36,229 nucleotides of DNA from CBFCZU01 sp965602635 (GTDB taxonomy: Bacteria; Planctomycetota; Phycisphaerae; SM23-33), in assembly GCA_965602635.1 (NCBI GenBank), contig CBFCZU010000009.1, positions 1 through 36,229 of the forward strand, written 5' to 3'. Below the pieces are notes generated by a model. The model had not been told where the DNA came from and searched no databases. It saw nothing but the letters and a program-made list of their open reading frames with translations. Of this stretch, positions 22,831 through 31,794 are shown piece by piece. Every line of letters begins with the position of its first letter. The stretch's first letter is position 1. The position numbers and the translations under genes were made by a program.

Positions 22831-24480
22831 ATGAAGCTCACGGCAAGAATGACGGCGTTTGGGATATGTCTGATCGCCATGGCCGGTCCGGCTTGGGCGG
22901 GAACGTTCGATCTGAAGCTGACGGTGGACGTGCCGCCCGGCGTGGAGCCCACGGCCAAGAACGTCAAGCTCGCGCCCCTGCCGGCGGGCAAGAAGCTGGC
23001 GGTCATCCTGGCACTGTCGGCGGCGGCGCCGGCTGGGGAGGACTACTGGGTCGAGCCGATGAAGAAGGCCCGGGCGAAGTTCGCCGGCCAGCGCGGCACG
23101 GTCGCCCAGTTCGGCGACAGCATCACGATCACCATGGCGTTCTTCGTCCCCATCCGGGACAAGGCCAAGAACCTCCCCGCCGATCTCAAGCCGGCCCAAG
23201 AGTGGATCGGCAACTACGTCCAGCGGCGGTGCTGGACGGCCTGGAAGGGCGCCGACTATGGCAACGAGGGCCGGACCACCAGCGCCTGGGGGCTGAGCGG
23301 CATGGACCGCTGGCTCAAGAAGCTCAACCCCGAGGTGGCGCTGATCATGTGGGGCACGAACGACAGCTACCTCGGCCCCAAGCCCCCCGCATACACCGAC
23401 AACCTCCGCAAGATCGTCCAGAAGTGCCTGGACAACGGGACGGTCCCGATCCTGTACACGATCCCGCCGGTGGGCAACCAGACGGGCAACGCCGAGCGGA
23501 CCGAGCACATCGAGTCGTTCGTCGAGGCGGCCCGGACGGTGGCGAAGGAGAAGAAGATCCCCCTGGTCGATTTCTACAAGGAGATGCTGGCCCGCCAGCC
23601 GAAGGACTTCGCCAAGACGCTCCTGGGCGACAACCTGCACCCGTCGTACCCCGAGGCCTACCGCCGGGACTACAGCGAGAAGGGCCTCAAGAACTCCGGC
23701 TACACGCTGCGGAACTACCTGACGCTCAAGATGTACTACCAGGTTCACCAGAAGGTGCTCTCTAAGGTCAAGTCGGCGCGGACGACGGCCAGCGAGGCGG
23801 CGTGGAAGGGCCCGACGGTCAACGGTCGCCCGGCCGTGCTCATCGCCAAGGCGGCCGAGGCCCCCGTCATCGACGGCAAGGCCGACGACGCCTGCTGGAA
23901 GGGCGTCAAGCCCATCGACCTCCGCCTGCTCGACGGGGACACGACCAAGCCCACCTATCCCACCTCGGCGAGGCTCGCGGCCACGGACAAGGTCCTGTTC
24001 ATCGCCTTCCGCTGCGCCGATCCGGGGATGGACAAGCTCGTCAGCACGAAGCGCGAGCGCGACAGCGACGTCTGGTCCGACGACTCGGTGGAGGTCTTCC
24101 TGCGGCTGGGGGCCGAGGCCAAGCTAGACTACTATCAGCTCACGGTCAACCCGCACGGCTCGGTTTACGACGCCCTCGGCGGCGAAAAGGACGCCTGGAG
24201 CCCCAAGGAGCTGAAGGCGGCCGTCCACAAGGGCAAGAACTTCTGGTCGGCGGAGATCGCGATTCCATTCTCGGCGTTGAAGCTGCCGAGCAACCGCAAG
24301 CGGCTGGGTGGGGCGTGGCGGATCAACCTCACGCGTATGAGGCCGGCGCGGGGCGACCAGTTCGTCGAGGAGTCGGCCCTGGCGCCGACCGAGGGCAGCT
24401 CCAGCCACGTGCCGGCGATGTTCGGGTATGCATTCTTCGAGGCCTTCGGCGGCAAGCTGCCCCGGCAGAAGGGCAAGTGA
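22831..24480 (+). CDS. Secreted SGNH hydrolase with C-terminal CBM9-like domain
   Basis: 549-residue exported protein with a signal peptide to about residue 23, a short linker, an SGNH hydrolase domain (about 70-325) and a CBM9-like sandwich (about 335-549). Hydrolase motifs are GDS with Ser97, GTND at 175-178, and Asp267/His270 in DNLHPSY. The domain shares DYWVEPM, the GDSIT-TMAF block and a SGYTLRNYLTL ending with the SGNH protein at 18102, so the two are paralogues. The CBM9-like part starts with APVIDGKADDACW and contains WSDDSVEVFL and WSAEIAIPFSAL, typical of this domain. GAGGAAAGGG about 9 nt upstream supports the start. Probably an acyl-esterase acting on polysaccharide; the exchange of binding modules between the paralogues suggests different targets. 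Substrate unknown. Confidence 0.87.
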   Translation: MKLTARMTAFGICLIAMAGPAWAGTFDLKLTVDVPPGVEPTAKNVKLAPLPAGKKLAVILALSAAAPAGEDYWVEPMKKARAKFAGQRGTVAQFGDSITITMAFFVPIRDKAKNLPADLKPAQEWIGNYVQRRCWTAWKGADYGNEGRTTSAWGLSGMDRWLKKLNPEVALIMWGTNDSYLGPKPPAYTDNLRKIVQKCLDNGTVPILYTIPPVGNQTGNAERTEHIESFVEAARTVAKEKKIPLVDFYKEMLARQPKDFAKTLLGDNLHPSYPEAYRRDYSEKGLKNSGYTLRNYLTLKMYYQVHQKVLSKVKSARTTASEAAWKGPTVNGRPAVLIAKAAEAPVIDGKADDACWKGVKPIDLRLLDGDTTKPTYPTSARLAATDKVLFIAFRCADPGMDKLVSTKRERDSDVWSDDSVEVFLRLGAEAKLDYYQLTVNPHGSVYDALGGEKDAWSPKELKAAVHKGKNFWSAEIAIPFSALKLPSNRKRLGGAWRINLTRMRPARGDQFVEESALAPTEGSSSHVPAMFGYAFFEAFGGKLPRQKGK

Positions 24481-24539
24481 TGTCGGCGACTCGGCGCGGC
24501 GGGTCGGCAGGCCCGTTGCACGCTTGAAAGGAACCTGAA

Positions 24540-27446
24540 ATGATCAGCGAGGCATTGGTGTTCAAGGCACTGTTGGCGGCGGGGGTGCTGGCCCTGGCGG
24601 CGGGGGCGGCCTCGGCTGCGTCCGTTACGCTCCAGCAGGGAGCCGACGGCTACGCCGGCTGCACCACCCGGACGGTATGGGGCAAGGGCGCCAGGAAGGT
24701 CGATGGCGACACGCGCCTGTACCTGCGCGGCTCGAAGAACCGGTTCGTGGTCAAGTTCGGCCTGCCCACGAAGCTGGCCGACAGGAAGCTGGCCCGTGCC
24801 CGCCTGGTGCTATTCCTGCCCTCGGCGAAGACGCCCAACGTCTTCACCGAGCTTTTCTGCCACGAGATCACCGCCGCCGGCGACAGGCCGACAATCGACG
24901 GGAAGACCGACTACGACAACGGCCGGCGGGCAGGCGCGGTGGACTCGGTCGAGCTCTTCGCGCCGCCGGGGCAGTACTGGAAGAACTACCCCTGGCTGCC
25001 GCTGGGCGTGCCGAAAGGCGGCAAGCAGATCGAGTTCAACGTCACGCCGCTGGTGGAGAAGTGGCTCAAGCAGCCGGCCGCCAACCACGGCGTGACGATC
25101 GTCCCGACCGACTGCCCCGACAAGCGCTTCCCGAGCACGTGGGAGATCGACATCCCCTCGGCCACCTACGCCGGCAAGGCCGAGCACCGGCCCCGGCTCA
25201 TCCTGGAGTTCGCCCCGCTGGCCGAGAAGTACAAGGTCGGCATGACCCACTCCATGCGGCGGATACTCGACCGCTCCACCCGCTTCGCCTACCGCGGCGA
25301 GTACGGCACGCAGTACAAGATGTCCATGGCCGCCAACGAGTTTGAGGGCTTCCAGGTGGTCGTCTATCCGATGCTCGAGGACCTGAAGAACGTCCGCTTC
25401 ACCTGGACGGACCTGGCGGGCCCCGACGGCAAGAGCGTCCCGGCGGCGGACGTCGAGTACTTCGTCGAGGACTACTACCGCGTCCGGGCCAACTGGAAGA
25501 CGCGCGACGTCTTCTTCCGCATGAAGCTTTACGAGACGGTGGACCCGCTCGTTCCGGCCAAGCCGGTCACGGTGCGGCGGCACATGAATACGGCCTTCTA
25601 CTTCGTCGTGCGGACCCGCCCCGAGACTCCGGCCGGGACGTACAAGGGCACGGTCACCGTCCACGCCGACAACGCCAAGGCCACCAGGCTGAGCCTGGCG
25701 GTGAAGGTCTGGCCGTACAAGATCCCCGAGAAGTGGAACTTCCACACGATGGGGCAGTTCGTCTGGGACAACTGCCGGCGCTTCCACGGCAAGGACTGGA
25801 ACGCCAAACTCCAGCGGAAGTACTACGACTGGCTGATGGACCACCGCTTCAGCCCAACCGAGCAGTACTCACAGCGGCTCTCGCCGCGGCAGGACATGAA
25901 GCACTGCCTGGACCGCGGCATGAACACGGTTTACCTCTACAGCGTCCACGGCAAGCGTGACAAGCCCACCAAGGCGATGATGGACCGCATCAAGCCCGAC
26001 TACGAGAAGGTCAAGAAGCTCGGCGCCCTGGACCACGCCCTGGTGTACATCGGCGACGAGACGAGCAACTGGCCCGTGATGCACAAGTGGGCGAACATGG
26101 TCCACGCCCACCTGCCGGGCGCGCTGGTGATGATCGGCGGCAGCTTCCCGCGTAAGGAGCTGACCGGCTACATCGACATCTACGACCCGCAGATCGGCGG
26201 GCGGAGCAAGACCTTCAGCCTGCAGGAGGCCAGCGCCGGCAAGATCGCCAAGTCGCAGGCCCTGGGGGAGGAGTTCTACTGGTACGTGGCCGCCGGGCCG
26301 GCGTACCCGTTCCCCAACGTCCAGGTCGAGTACCCGGTCAGCGACAGCCGGGCGCTGTTCTGGATGACGTGGAAGTACGGCGTGACGGGCTTCGAGTATT
26401 ACTGCTACAACATCTGGAACCGCAACTACTCGGCCGACCCGGCCAAGCGCTACCCCAACTCGAAGTGGAAGGCCGACGGCTGGCAGAGGGGCTGGCCCAG
26501 CAACGGTGACGGGATGCTGTTCTACCCCGGGCCGATCTCGTCGTTCCGCTTCGAGGCCATCCGCGACGGCATCGAGGACTGGGAGAGCCTGATGGTGCTG
26601 CGCGACTGCATCGAGGCGGTGCGGAACCGCAAGAACGCCGCCCGCTACCGCGAGCTGATCGCCGAGGCGAAGAAGCTCCTGGCCGTCCGGCCGGAGATCG
26701 TCAAGGGCTTCCAGGAATTCACCCGCGATCCTGATCTGCTGCTGGCCGAGCGCGAGAAGCTCGGCGAGCTGATAGCCAGCTTCATGAAGGTCGTGCCGAA
26801 GCTGCTGAAGTGGAACCCCGACGCGCTGTCTCTGGCGAGGGCGGCGGAGGTGCGGATCGCCCGCGGGACGGCGCTGCGGCGGAAGATGCTCCGCGAGCGC
26901 CACCTGAAGGCGTGCGAGGCGCTGGGGCTCGAGCCGCTGGGGCAGGGCAAGTGGGACGCCCTCTGGCCGCGGCGGGTGCTCTTCAGCCAGGATTTCGAGG
27001 GCCCGCCCGTCAAGCACGCCGAGTGGGCGGGCGAGATCGTCACCGATAATCTGCCGGCGGGCAGCAAGCGAGCCCTGGCGGGCGAGGCCGGTAACAAGTA
27101 CTTCGCCCGGCGGGTTCGCGTCGGCATCTACTACGACCACGCCCGCGCGGCCACGACCACCTGGGTGAAGTTCAAGTACTTCATCAACAAGAAGGAGCCG
27201 ATCGGCGTGTTCGTCTTCGACCTGACGCAGCGCGACAACTGGGCCGGGACCATCGCCGATCCGGTCGTCGGGAAGTGGACGGAGGCGACGCTGAACGTCA
27301 CCCGCGACTTCCGCAAGAAGGGCGCCGGCAGCGCCAAGTTCCGCGCCGGCGACGCCCTGGACGACGTCTTCGTCCACGCCGGCAAGCCGGGCGACGAGGA
27401 GCTGAAGCTGATCGTGGACGACGTGCAGTTGATCGGACTTGACTGA
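24540..27446 (+). CDS. Secreted DNRLRE + GH123/DUF4091-type glycosidase
   Basis: 968-residue exported protein with AAAGGA about 9 nt before the ATG. Order: signal peptide (to about 26), DNRLRE-like domain (about 28-225), an N-terminal beta-sandwich (about 250-395), a TIM-barrel-like region (about 400-640), a DUF4091 C-terminal part with GDGMLFYPGP and FRFEAIRDGIEDWE (656-682), helices, then a final beta-sandwich (about 810-968, FSQDFEG) resembling a carbohydrate-binding module. GDETSNW places an adjacent Asp506-Glu507 pair where GH123 enzymes keep their catalytic pair for substrate-assisted hydrolysis of N-acetyl-beta-galactosaminides. The GH123-like barrel is recognised by motif only; other DUF4091 proteins have no known activity. 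It is the last intact gene of the secreted block, 59 nt after the second SGNH gene. Confidence 0.8.
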   Translation: MISEALVFKALLAAGVLALAAGAASAASVTLQQGADGYAGCTTRTVWGKGARKVDGDTRLYLRGSKNRFVVKFGLPTKLADRKLARARLVLFLPSAKTPNVFTELFCHEITAAGDRPTIDGKTDYDNGRRAGAVDSVELFAPPGQYWKNYPWLPLGVPKGGKQIEFNVTPLVEKWLKQPAANHGVTIVPTDCPDKRFPSTWEIDIPSATYAGKAEHRPRLILEFAPLAEKYKVGMTHSMRRILDRSTRFAYRGEYGTQYKMSMAANEFEGFQVVVYPMLEDLKNVRFTWTDLAGPDGKSVPAADVEYFVEDYYRVRANWKTRDVFFRMKLYETVDPLVPAKPVTVRRHMNTAFYFVVRTRPETPAGTYKGTVTVHADNAKATRLSLAVKVWPYKIPEKWNFHTMGQFVWDNCRRFHGKDWNAKLQRKYYDWLMDHRFSPTEQYSQRLSPRQDMKHCLDRGMNTVYLYSVHGKRDKPTKAMMDRIKPDYEKVKKLGALDHALVYIGDETSNWPVMHKWANMVHAHLPGALVMIGGSFPRKELTGYIDIYDPQIGGRSKTFSLQEASAGKIAKSQALGEEFYWYVAAGPAYPFPNVQVEYPVSDSRALFWMTWKYGVTGFEYYCYNIWNRNYSADPAKRYPNSKWKADGWQRGWPSNGDGMLFYPGPISSFRFEAIRDGIEDWESLMVLRDCIEAVRNRKNAARYRELIAEAKKLLAVRPEIVKGFQEFTRDPDLLLAEREKLGELIASFMKVVPKLLKWNPDALSLARAAEVRIARGTALRRKMLRERHLKACEALGLEPLGQGKWDALWPRRVLFSQDFEGPPVKHAEWAGEIVTDNLPAGSKRALAGEAGNKYFARRVRVGIYYDHARAATTTWVKFKYFINKKEPIGVFVFDLTQRDNWAGTIADPVVGKWTEATLNVTRDFRKKGAGSAKFRAGDALDDVFVHAGKPGDEELKLIVDDVQLIGLD

Positions 27447-27473
27447 GCGGACATCCCTTTGGGAGGCGCCGCG

Positions 27474-27560
27474 ATGAAACGGTCATTGCTGGCGGCGCTG
27501 GCGATACTCTGCGCCCCCCTGGCGGCGCGATCCGCCGGCGTCACTTGGCCGGGCCGGTGA
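27474..27560 (+). pseudogene. Remnant: ribosome-binding site plus signal peptide only
   Basis: GGGAGG, 7 nt, then an ATG opening MKRSLLAALAILCAPLAARS, a typical signal peptide. After Ala-Gly the frame runs six more codons and stops at 27558-27560. The stop lies inside the last codons of the convergent DUF5107 gene, which ends at 27541. It follows the glycosidase gene by 27 nt, as a next operon member would. The mature protein has been lost or displaced, apparently at a breakpoint just after the signal peptide. Confidence 0.65.
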
Positions 27561-30500
27561 CCTTGCGGCACATCCGTTCGAGGATGGACCTGGGCAGAGC
27601 GGTGTGCAGGCGGACGTAACGGAGGTCGGGCTTTCTCTCGCCCAGCTTTCGCCACATGGCCAGGGCCTCGTCGATCCTCCCGCGGCCCAGTTGGGCCAGG
27701 CCATGCCCGAACTCAAGTATCCCGCCGCCGTAAAGCCACCGGACGTGAGAGGTCGGCTTGATCTCGCCGCGCCCGAGCCCTTCGAGCAGGTGGGCGATCT
27801 CCGACGCACGGACGTCCTTGCCCAGCGCCCGCCAGGCGAGCATCTCGTACGCCTGTGCGGGCGAGCCCTCCAGATGCATCTCGGTAACGGCGTTGAGCCA
27901 GTGCTGCCGGGCGGCCTTGTCGTCGCCTTCCATCTCGCTGACGATCCCCAGGAAATAATGGATGACCGCCTCGTCGGGGTACTTGATGCTCCGCCCGATG
28001 TGCATGTTGCGGGGGTACTCCAGGCCCATGTTCAGGACGTCGGGGACCTCGGCGAGCTTGCCGGCGTCGATCAGCTCCAGGGCCTTGGCGAGGACCGACT
28101 CGATGTAAAGCGTGCGGACGTTCCGGTCGCCCTCGGCGCGGGCGAAGGTCTGCGTGGTTAGGATTTCCAGGGCCTCGTCGTGGCGGCCGGTGTCGAGCAG
28201 TTGCAGCGCCCGCTGGGGCAGGGCCATGGGGCGCAGTCGCGCATCTTCCGGTAGCTGCTCGTAAATGGCGACCCGCTCGGCCTGCATGTCGTGGCTGGCG
28301 AGGAAGCGGTCGAACTCGGTGAAGAGGTTGATCTCGCCGGGCGAAATCTCCCAGGCCTTGCGGTAGTGGGCCAGGGCGTCTTCGGTCTTGTTGTCGCGTG
28401 CGGCGAGCATCGCCAGGTTGCGGTGGAGCGCGGCGCTCTTGAGGCCCAGATCGGCGGCCTGCTGCCAGGCGGCCTGGGCCTCCTCCAGGCGGTTTCGGCT
28501 GGCCAGGAAGTTGCCCAGCATCACGTGGATCATGGGCTCGTCGGCGTACGCCTCGGCTAGTTGGGCGAGCATCGCGTGGGAAGTAGCCGCCCAGGGGTGC
28601 GCCAGCTCGGCCGGGGCCGCGCGCAACTGCTCGACGGCCTTCTTGGCCCCCGCCTCGTCGCCGGCATTGTGCCGGGCCGCCGCCAGCAGCGCCAGCCTCT
28701 CGGCCGGGCTGAAGAGCTCGTTGGACTCGTCCACTTGCAGGATCGCCTGAGCGTCGGCCCACAGGCCAAGCTCCAGGTAGGGCATGGCCGCGGTGACCGA
28801 GTCGTCGCCGAGGCTGCGCTCGCCGTCGGCCAGGTTGACCTTGACGCCCAGCAGCAGCGCCTCGGCGTGCAGCGCGGTCCAGAGCGGGTCCTCGGCCAGC
28901 AGCTTCTCGAGCAGGGCGACGGCGGCGTCCTGCTGCCCGGAGTTTCGCAGCACGATGACCTTCAGCAGGCGGCCCCACTTATCGGCCTGTCGCTCGGTGA
29001 GGATTCTCTCGACGGCCTCGTCCGCCTTCGCCCACCTGGCGGCGCGGATGTTGACCGCGGCCAGCCCCGCCAGCGCGTTGCGCCGGCCGCCCTCGTTGCG
29101 GGCGGCGGTGGTGAACTCGTCGCCGGCCTGGTCGTCCTTGCCGGCGGCAAGCAGCGCCCAGCCCAGCAGCGTCCGCACCGCCGGGTCGTACTGGCGGCGC
29201 TTCAGCGCCCGGGTGAAGTGGTCGATCGCCTCGTCTGTCCGGGCGGCGTGGAGGGCCTGCTCGCCCAGGGCCTGGTGCGCCCCGCTGTGCTCGGCGTCGC
29301 GCTCGATGATCTTCCCGTACAGCCCGCCGCCACGGTGCATTCCCCGCGGCCAGGTGGCGAAGCGGTTGCGCTCGGCTTCGAGGAATATCTCCTCGGTCGA
29401 GGCGGTCTCGGGCTCGAAGTCGTGGCGGCTCGTCTTGAGCCAGTCGGCGTCCTGGAAGATGTACTCCTGCCAGTCCATCAGCGGCTGGCCGGCGGCGTCG
29501 AAGACCTTCACGCCGTCGAGCTTGCCGCCTTCGGGCAGCTCGAAGCGGCGGGTGAACATCGCCCCGGGCTCGACCCGCTCGACGGGGCAGCTCTCCAGCC
29601 GCGTCTCGCCGTTGAATGCCTCCAGGCGGAGGTCGCGCCGGGGCGTGGCGCTGAGCAGGCGGACGGTCGCGCCGCCCCCTTCCTCGGGCACCACCGAGAG
29701 GATCAGGTCGTTGGCTGCGGCGCTGAAGCCCTCCGCCCCGGCCATCGGGTACCACGTCTCCCGCCACGACTCGCACGACATCGGCGGCATCGGCTCGGTC
29801 GTCCCCTGCGTGGGGTGGCGGCCGCGCTGTATCTCGCAGTAGCTCTGACCGCTGTCGGAAAAGACCAGCGCCCAGAACTTGCCTCGCTGGTCCGAGCCCC
29901 AGGTGAAATACTTCTGCCCCGGTGACTGGTGGCGGTCGGCCACCTGTGCCAGCCCGTGGTGGCGGCCATAGTCGTAGAAGCCCAGGTAGTCCCGCTCGGT
30001 CTCCATGAGGAACATGTCCGCGCCGATGATCCGGTTGCGGTACCAGGTGTAGTCCAGCCCGTCGGTCATCGGCCAGGCGTGGACCGCGTGCAGCGAGTTG
30101 GCGTACCGCCCGTAGTAGAAGAACCTGCTCTGGTCGGTGACCTCGACGCCGGCGTTGGTCCACCAGTACATCATTCCCGGCAGGACGGGCGGGGCCATGG
30201 TGTGGACGTCGAGGTCCATGGCTGCGGCGTCGGGGCGGAGGGTGACGCGGACCGACCAGCGCGAGCCGATGGGGCGTACCACGCAGCCGACCCAGACCGA
30301 CGCGCTGCCGTCGGGCTCGGTGCGCATCGCCCAGTTGACCGGCGAGATTGTCGTGACGGTGTGGCTGCGGTGCCCGAAGTTCAGCTCGATGCCGCCGGCG
30401 ATCCACGCCCCGCGAATGCCCACCGCCTGGAACTTCACCGACGGGGGCACCATGAAGACGTCTTGCCCGGCGAGCTTGTCGTAGAGGCTGTATATCCGGC

Positions 30501-30741
30501 CGCCCAGGTCCGGCAGCACCACGACCCGCACGTAGCGGTTCTCAAGCACCACCGTCCGGTGCTTGACCGGGCGGATGTCGTTCGAGTAGTCCCGCAGAAC
30601 TGAGTATGGATACATGCCGCGCCAGCCGACCCAATCGAAGACCGGCAGCGGGCTGTCCGGGCCCAGAACGTAGGTGGGGATCTCCTGCCACTCCTGGCGG
30701 ACGCTCACCGCCTCGGCGGAAACTGCTGCCTCCTGGCACAT
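27541..30741 (-). CDS. DUF5107 domain / tetratricopeptide repeat protein
   Basis: 1066-residue protein. The N-terminal half (about 1-420) is a beta-rich DUF5107-type region with VVLPDLGGRIYSLYDKLAGQ, GIELNFGHRSH and PGQKYFTWGSDQRGK, related in appearance to aldose-epimerase-like sugar-binding sandwiches. The C-terminal half (about 440-1050) consists of TPR helical hairpins with repeating Ala/Leu patterns and PEEARL- or AHPW-type turns. The frame is open to a TTG at 30765, but ATG 30741 is preferred because AAGGAG stands about 8 nt upstream. No signal peptide, so cytoplasmic. DUF5107/TPR proteins are common near bacterial glycan-use genes, but their activity is not established to my knowledge. 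It converges on the secreted block and is divergent from pcm, with a promoter candidate in the shared gap. Confidence 0.83.
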   Translation of the reverse strand: MCQEAAVSAEAVSVRQEWQEIPTYVLGPDSPLPVFDWVGWRGMYPYSVLRDYSNDIRPVKHRTVVLENRYVRVVVLPDLGGRIYSLYDKLAGQDVFMVPPSVKFQAVGIRGAWIAGGIELNFGHRSHTVTTISPVNWAMRTEPDGSASVWVGCVVRPIGSRWSVRVTLRPDAAAMDLDVHTMAPPVLPGMMYWWTNAGVEVTDQSRFFYYGRYANSLHAVHAWPMTDGLDYTWYRNRIIGADMFLMETERDYLGFYDYGRHHGLAQVADRHQSPGQKYFTWGSDQRGKFWALVFSDSGQSYCEIQRGRHPTQGTTEPMPPMSCESWRETWYPMAGAEGFSAAANDLILSVVPEEGGGATVRLLSATPRRDLRLEAFNGETRLESCPVERVEPGAMFTRRFELPEGGKLDGVKVFDAAGQPLMDWQEYIFQDADWLKTSRHDFEPETASTEEIFLEAERNRFATWPRGMHRGGGLYGKIIERDAEHSGAHQALGEQALHAARTDEAIDHFTRALKRRQYDPAVRTLLGWALLAAGKDDQAGDEFTTAARNEGGRRNALAGLAAVNIRAARWAKADEAVERILTERQADKWGRLLKVIVLRNSGQQDAAVALLEKLLAEDPLWTALHAEALLLGVKVNLADGERSLGDDSVTAAMPYLELGLWADAQAILQVDESNELFSPAERLALLAAARHNAGDEAGAKKAVEQLRAAPAELAHPWAATSHAMLAQLAEAYADEPMIHVMLGNFLASRNRLEEAQAAWQQAADLGLKSAALHRNLAMLAARDNKTEDALAHYRKAWEISPGEINLFTEFDRFLASHDMQAERVAIYEQLPEDARLRPMALPQRALQLLDTGRHDEALEILTTQTFARAEGDRNVRTLYIESVLAKALELIDAGKLAEVPDVLNMGLEYPRNMHIGRSIKYPDEAVIHYFLGIVSEMEGDDKAARQHWLNAVTEMHLEGSPAQAYEMLAWRALGKDVRASEIAHLLEGLGRGEIKPTSHVRWLYGGGILEFGHGLAQLGRGRIDEALAMWRKLGERKPDLRYVRLHTALPRSILERMCRKVTGPAK

Positions 30742-30786
30742 ACTGGTGCGCTCCTTAACTGACAATATAGCGCCTCAAAGCGGAGC

Positions 30787-30814
30787 ATTCTACTGTTCAA
30801 CCCCACCAATGCAA
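30787..30814 (-). promoter_or_regulatory. Candidate promoter for the DUF5107/TPR gene
   Basis: On the minus strand, TTGCAT (30809-30814), 16 nt, TAGAAT (30787-30792; 5/6 to consensus). It lies in the AT-richer 172-nt divergent gap. Transcription near 30780 would give a leader of about 40 nt ahead of the AAGGAG and ATG at 30741. The spacing equals that of the GH38 candidate. Confidence 0.32.
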
Positions 30815-30913
30815 TTTCGACTTCCCGCGGAACCGACTTTATTTTCGCCCCATTCTCCGCCGAAGTGGAATGTGGATTCCGGGCCCCCATGCGGTATGCT
30901 GGGCGTGCAGACG

Positions 30914-31789
30914 ATGGGACGGAAAGCCCGGGGCATGACGGCGGGCCCTGGCCGTGCGGGCCTGAGGATCTTCCTGGCGCTGACGGCGCTGGCTCTGGTG
31001 GCGTACTTGGCCGTGCGCGGCGGCGCTCCGGCCGCCCCCAGGGCGGGCGAGCTGGCGACCGGGCCGGTGGGCACCTCGACCGCGCCGCCGGCGAGGACGC
31101 GACCGGCCGCCACGACCCCGGCGCCTAAGTGGGTGCCGCCGACGTTCCAGGCCCGCCGGCGCGAGCGCGACGCCATGGTCCGCGTGATCCGCGGCTACGG
31201 GCTGCGGGACAAGGCCGTGCTGGCGGCCATGGCCGCCGTGCCCAGGCACGAGTTCGTACTGCGGAGAGACCTCGCCCGGGCACACGCCGACCACCCGCTG
31301 GCCATCGGCTACGGGCAGACGATCTCCCAGCCGTACATCGTCGCCGAGATGACCCGGATGCTGAAGCTCAAGCCGGCCTCGCGCGTGCTCGAGATCGGCA
31401 CCGGGTCGGGCTACCAGGCGGCCGTGCTGACGCACTTCACGCGGCACGTGTACTCGATCGAGATCGTCAAGCCCCTGGCCAAGTCGGGCAAGGCGCGGCT
31501 CAAGCGCCTCGGATACACGGTCGTGGAGGCCCGCGCCGGCGACGGCTACCACGGCTGGGCGGAGAAGGGGCCCTTCGACGCGATCATCGTCACGTGTGCG
31601 GCCGGGAGGATCCCCCCGCCCCTGGTCCGCCAGCTCGCCCCGGGCGGGCGGATGGTCATTCCCGTGGGCAGGCCCTTCTCCGCTCAGTGGCTGACGCTGG
31701 TGACCAAGCGGCTCGACGGCAGCATACGCACCGAGACCAGCATGGGAGTCCGCTTCGTCCCCATGACCGGCGCGGCGGGAAAGAAATAG
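30914..31789 (+). CDS. pcm: Membrane-anchored protein-L-isoaspartate O-methyltransferase
   Basis: 291-residue protein that should methylate isoaspartyl residues with S-adenosylmethionine to start repair of damaged proteins. Family motifs are GYGQTISQPYIVAEM, the SAM-binding VLEIGTGSGYQ (158-168), a DAIIVTCAAGRIPPPLV block and PGGRMVIPVG. Unlike the usual cytosolic enzyme, it has an N-terminal hydrophobic helix (about 17-35) and a Pro/Ala/Thr-rich linker (about 38-75) before the catalytic domain. ATG 30914 is chosen for the basic N-region (MGRKARG); ATG 30896 and 30935 are alternatives and none has a clear ribosome-binding site. It is followed after 5 nt by the polytopic methyltransferase-like gene, so they form an operon. 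Confidence 0.88.
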   Translation: MGRKARGMTAGPGRAGLRIFLALTALALVAYLAVRGGAPAAPRAGELATGPVGTSTAPPARTRPAATTPAPKWVPPTFQARRRERDAMVRVIRGYGLRDKAVLAAMAAVPRHEFVLRRDLARAHADHPLAIGYGQTISQPYIVAEMTRMLKLKPASRVLEIGTGSGYQAAVLTHFTRHVYSIEIVKPLAKSGKARLKRLGYTVVEARAGDGYHGWAEKGPFDAIIVTCAAGRIPPPLVRQLAPGGRMVIPVGRPFSAQWLTLVTKRLDGSIRTETSMGVRFVPMTGAAGKK

Positions 31790-31794
31790 CCTCC

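Noticed and set aside
22687..23748. A minus-strand frame of 353 codons whose end reads like FAIRAIRVIRGLF
   Set aside because: Its striking Ile/Arg pattern is the translation of the 9-nt DNA repeat, and the rest is antisense to the SGNH gene.
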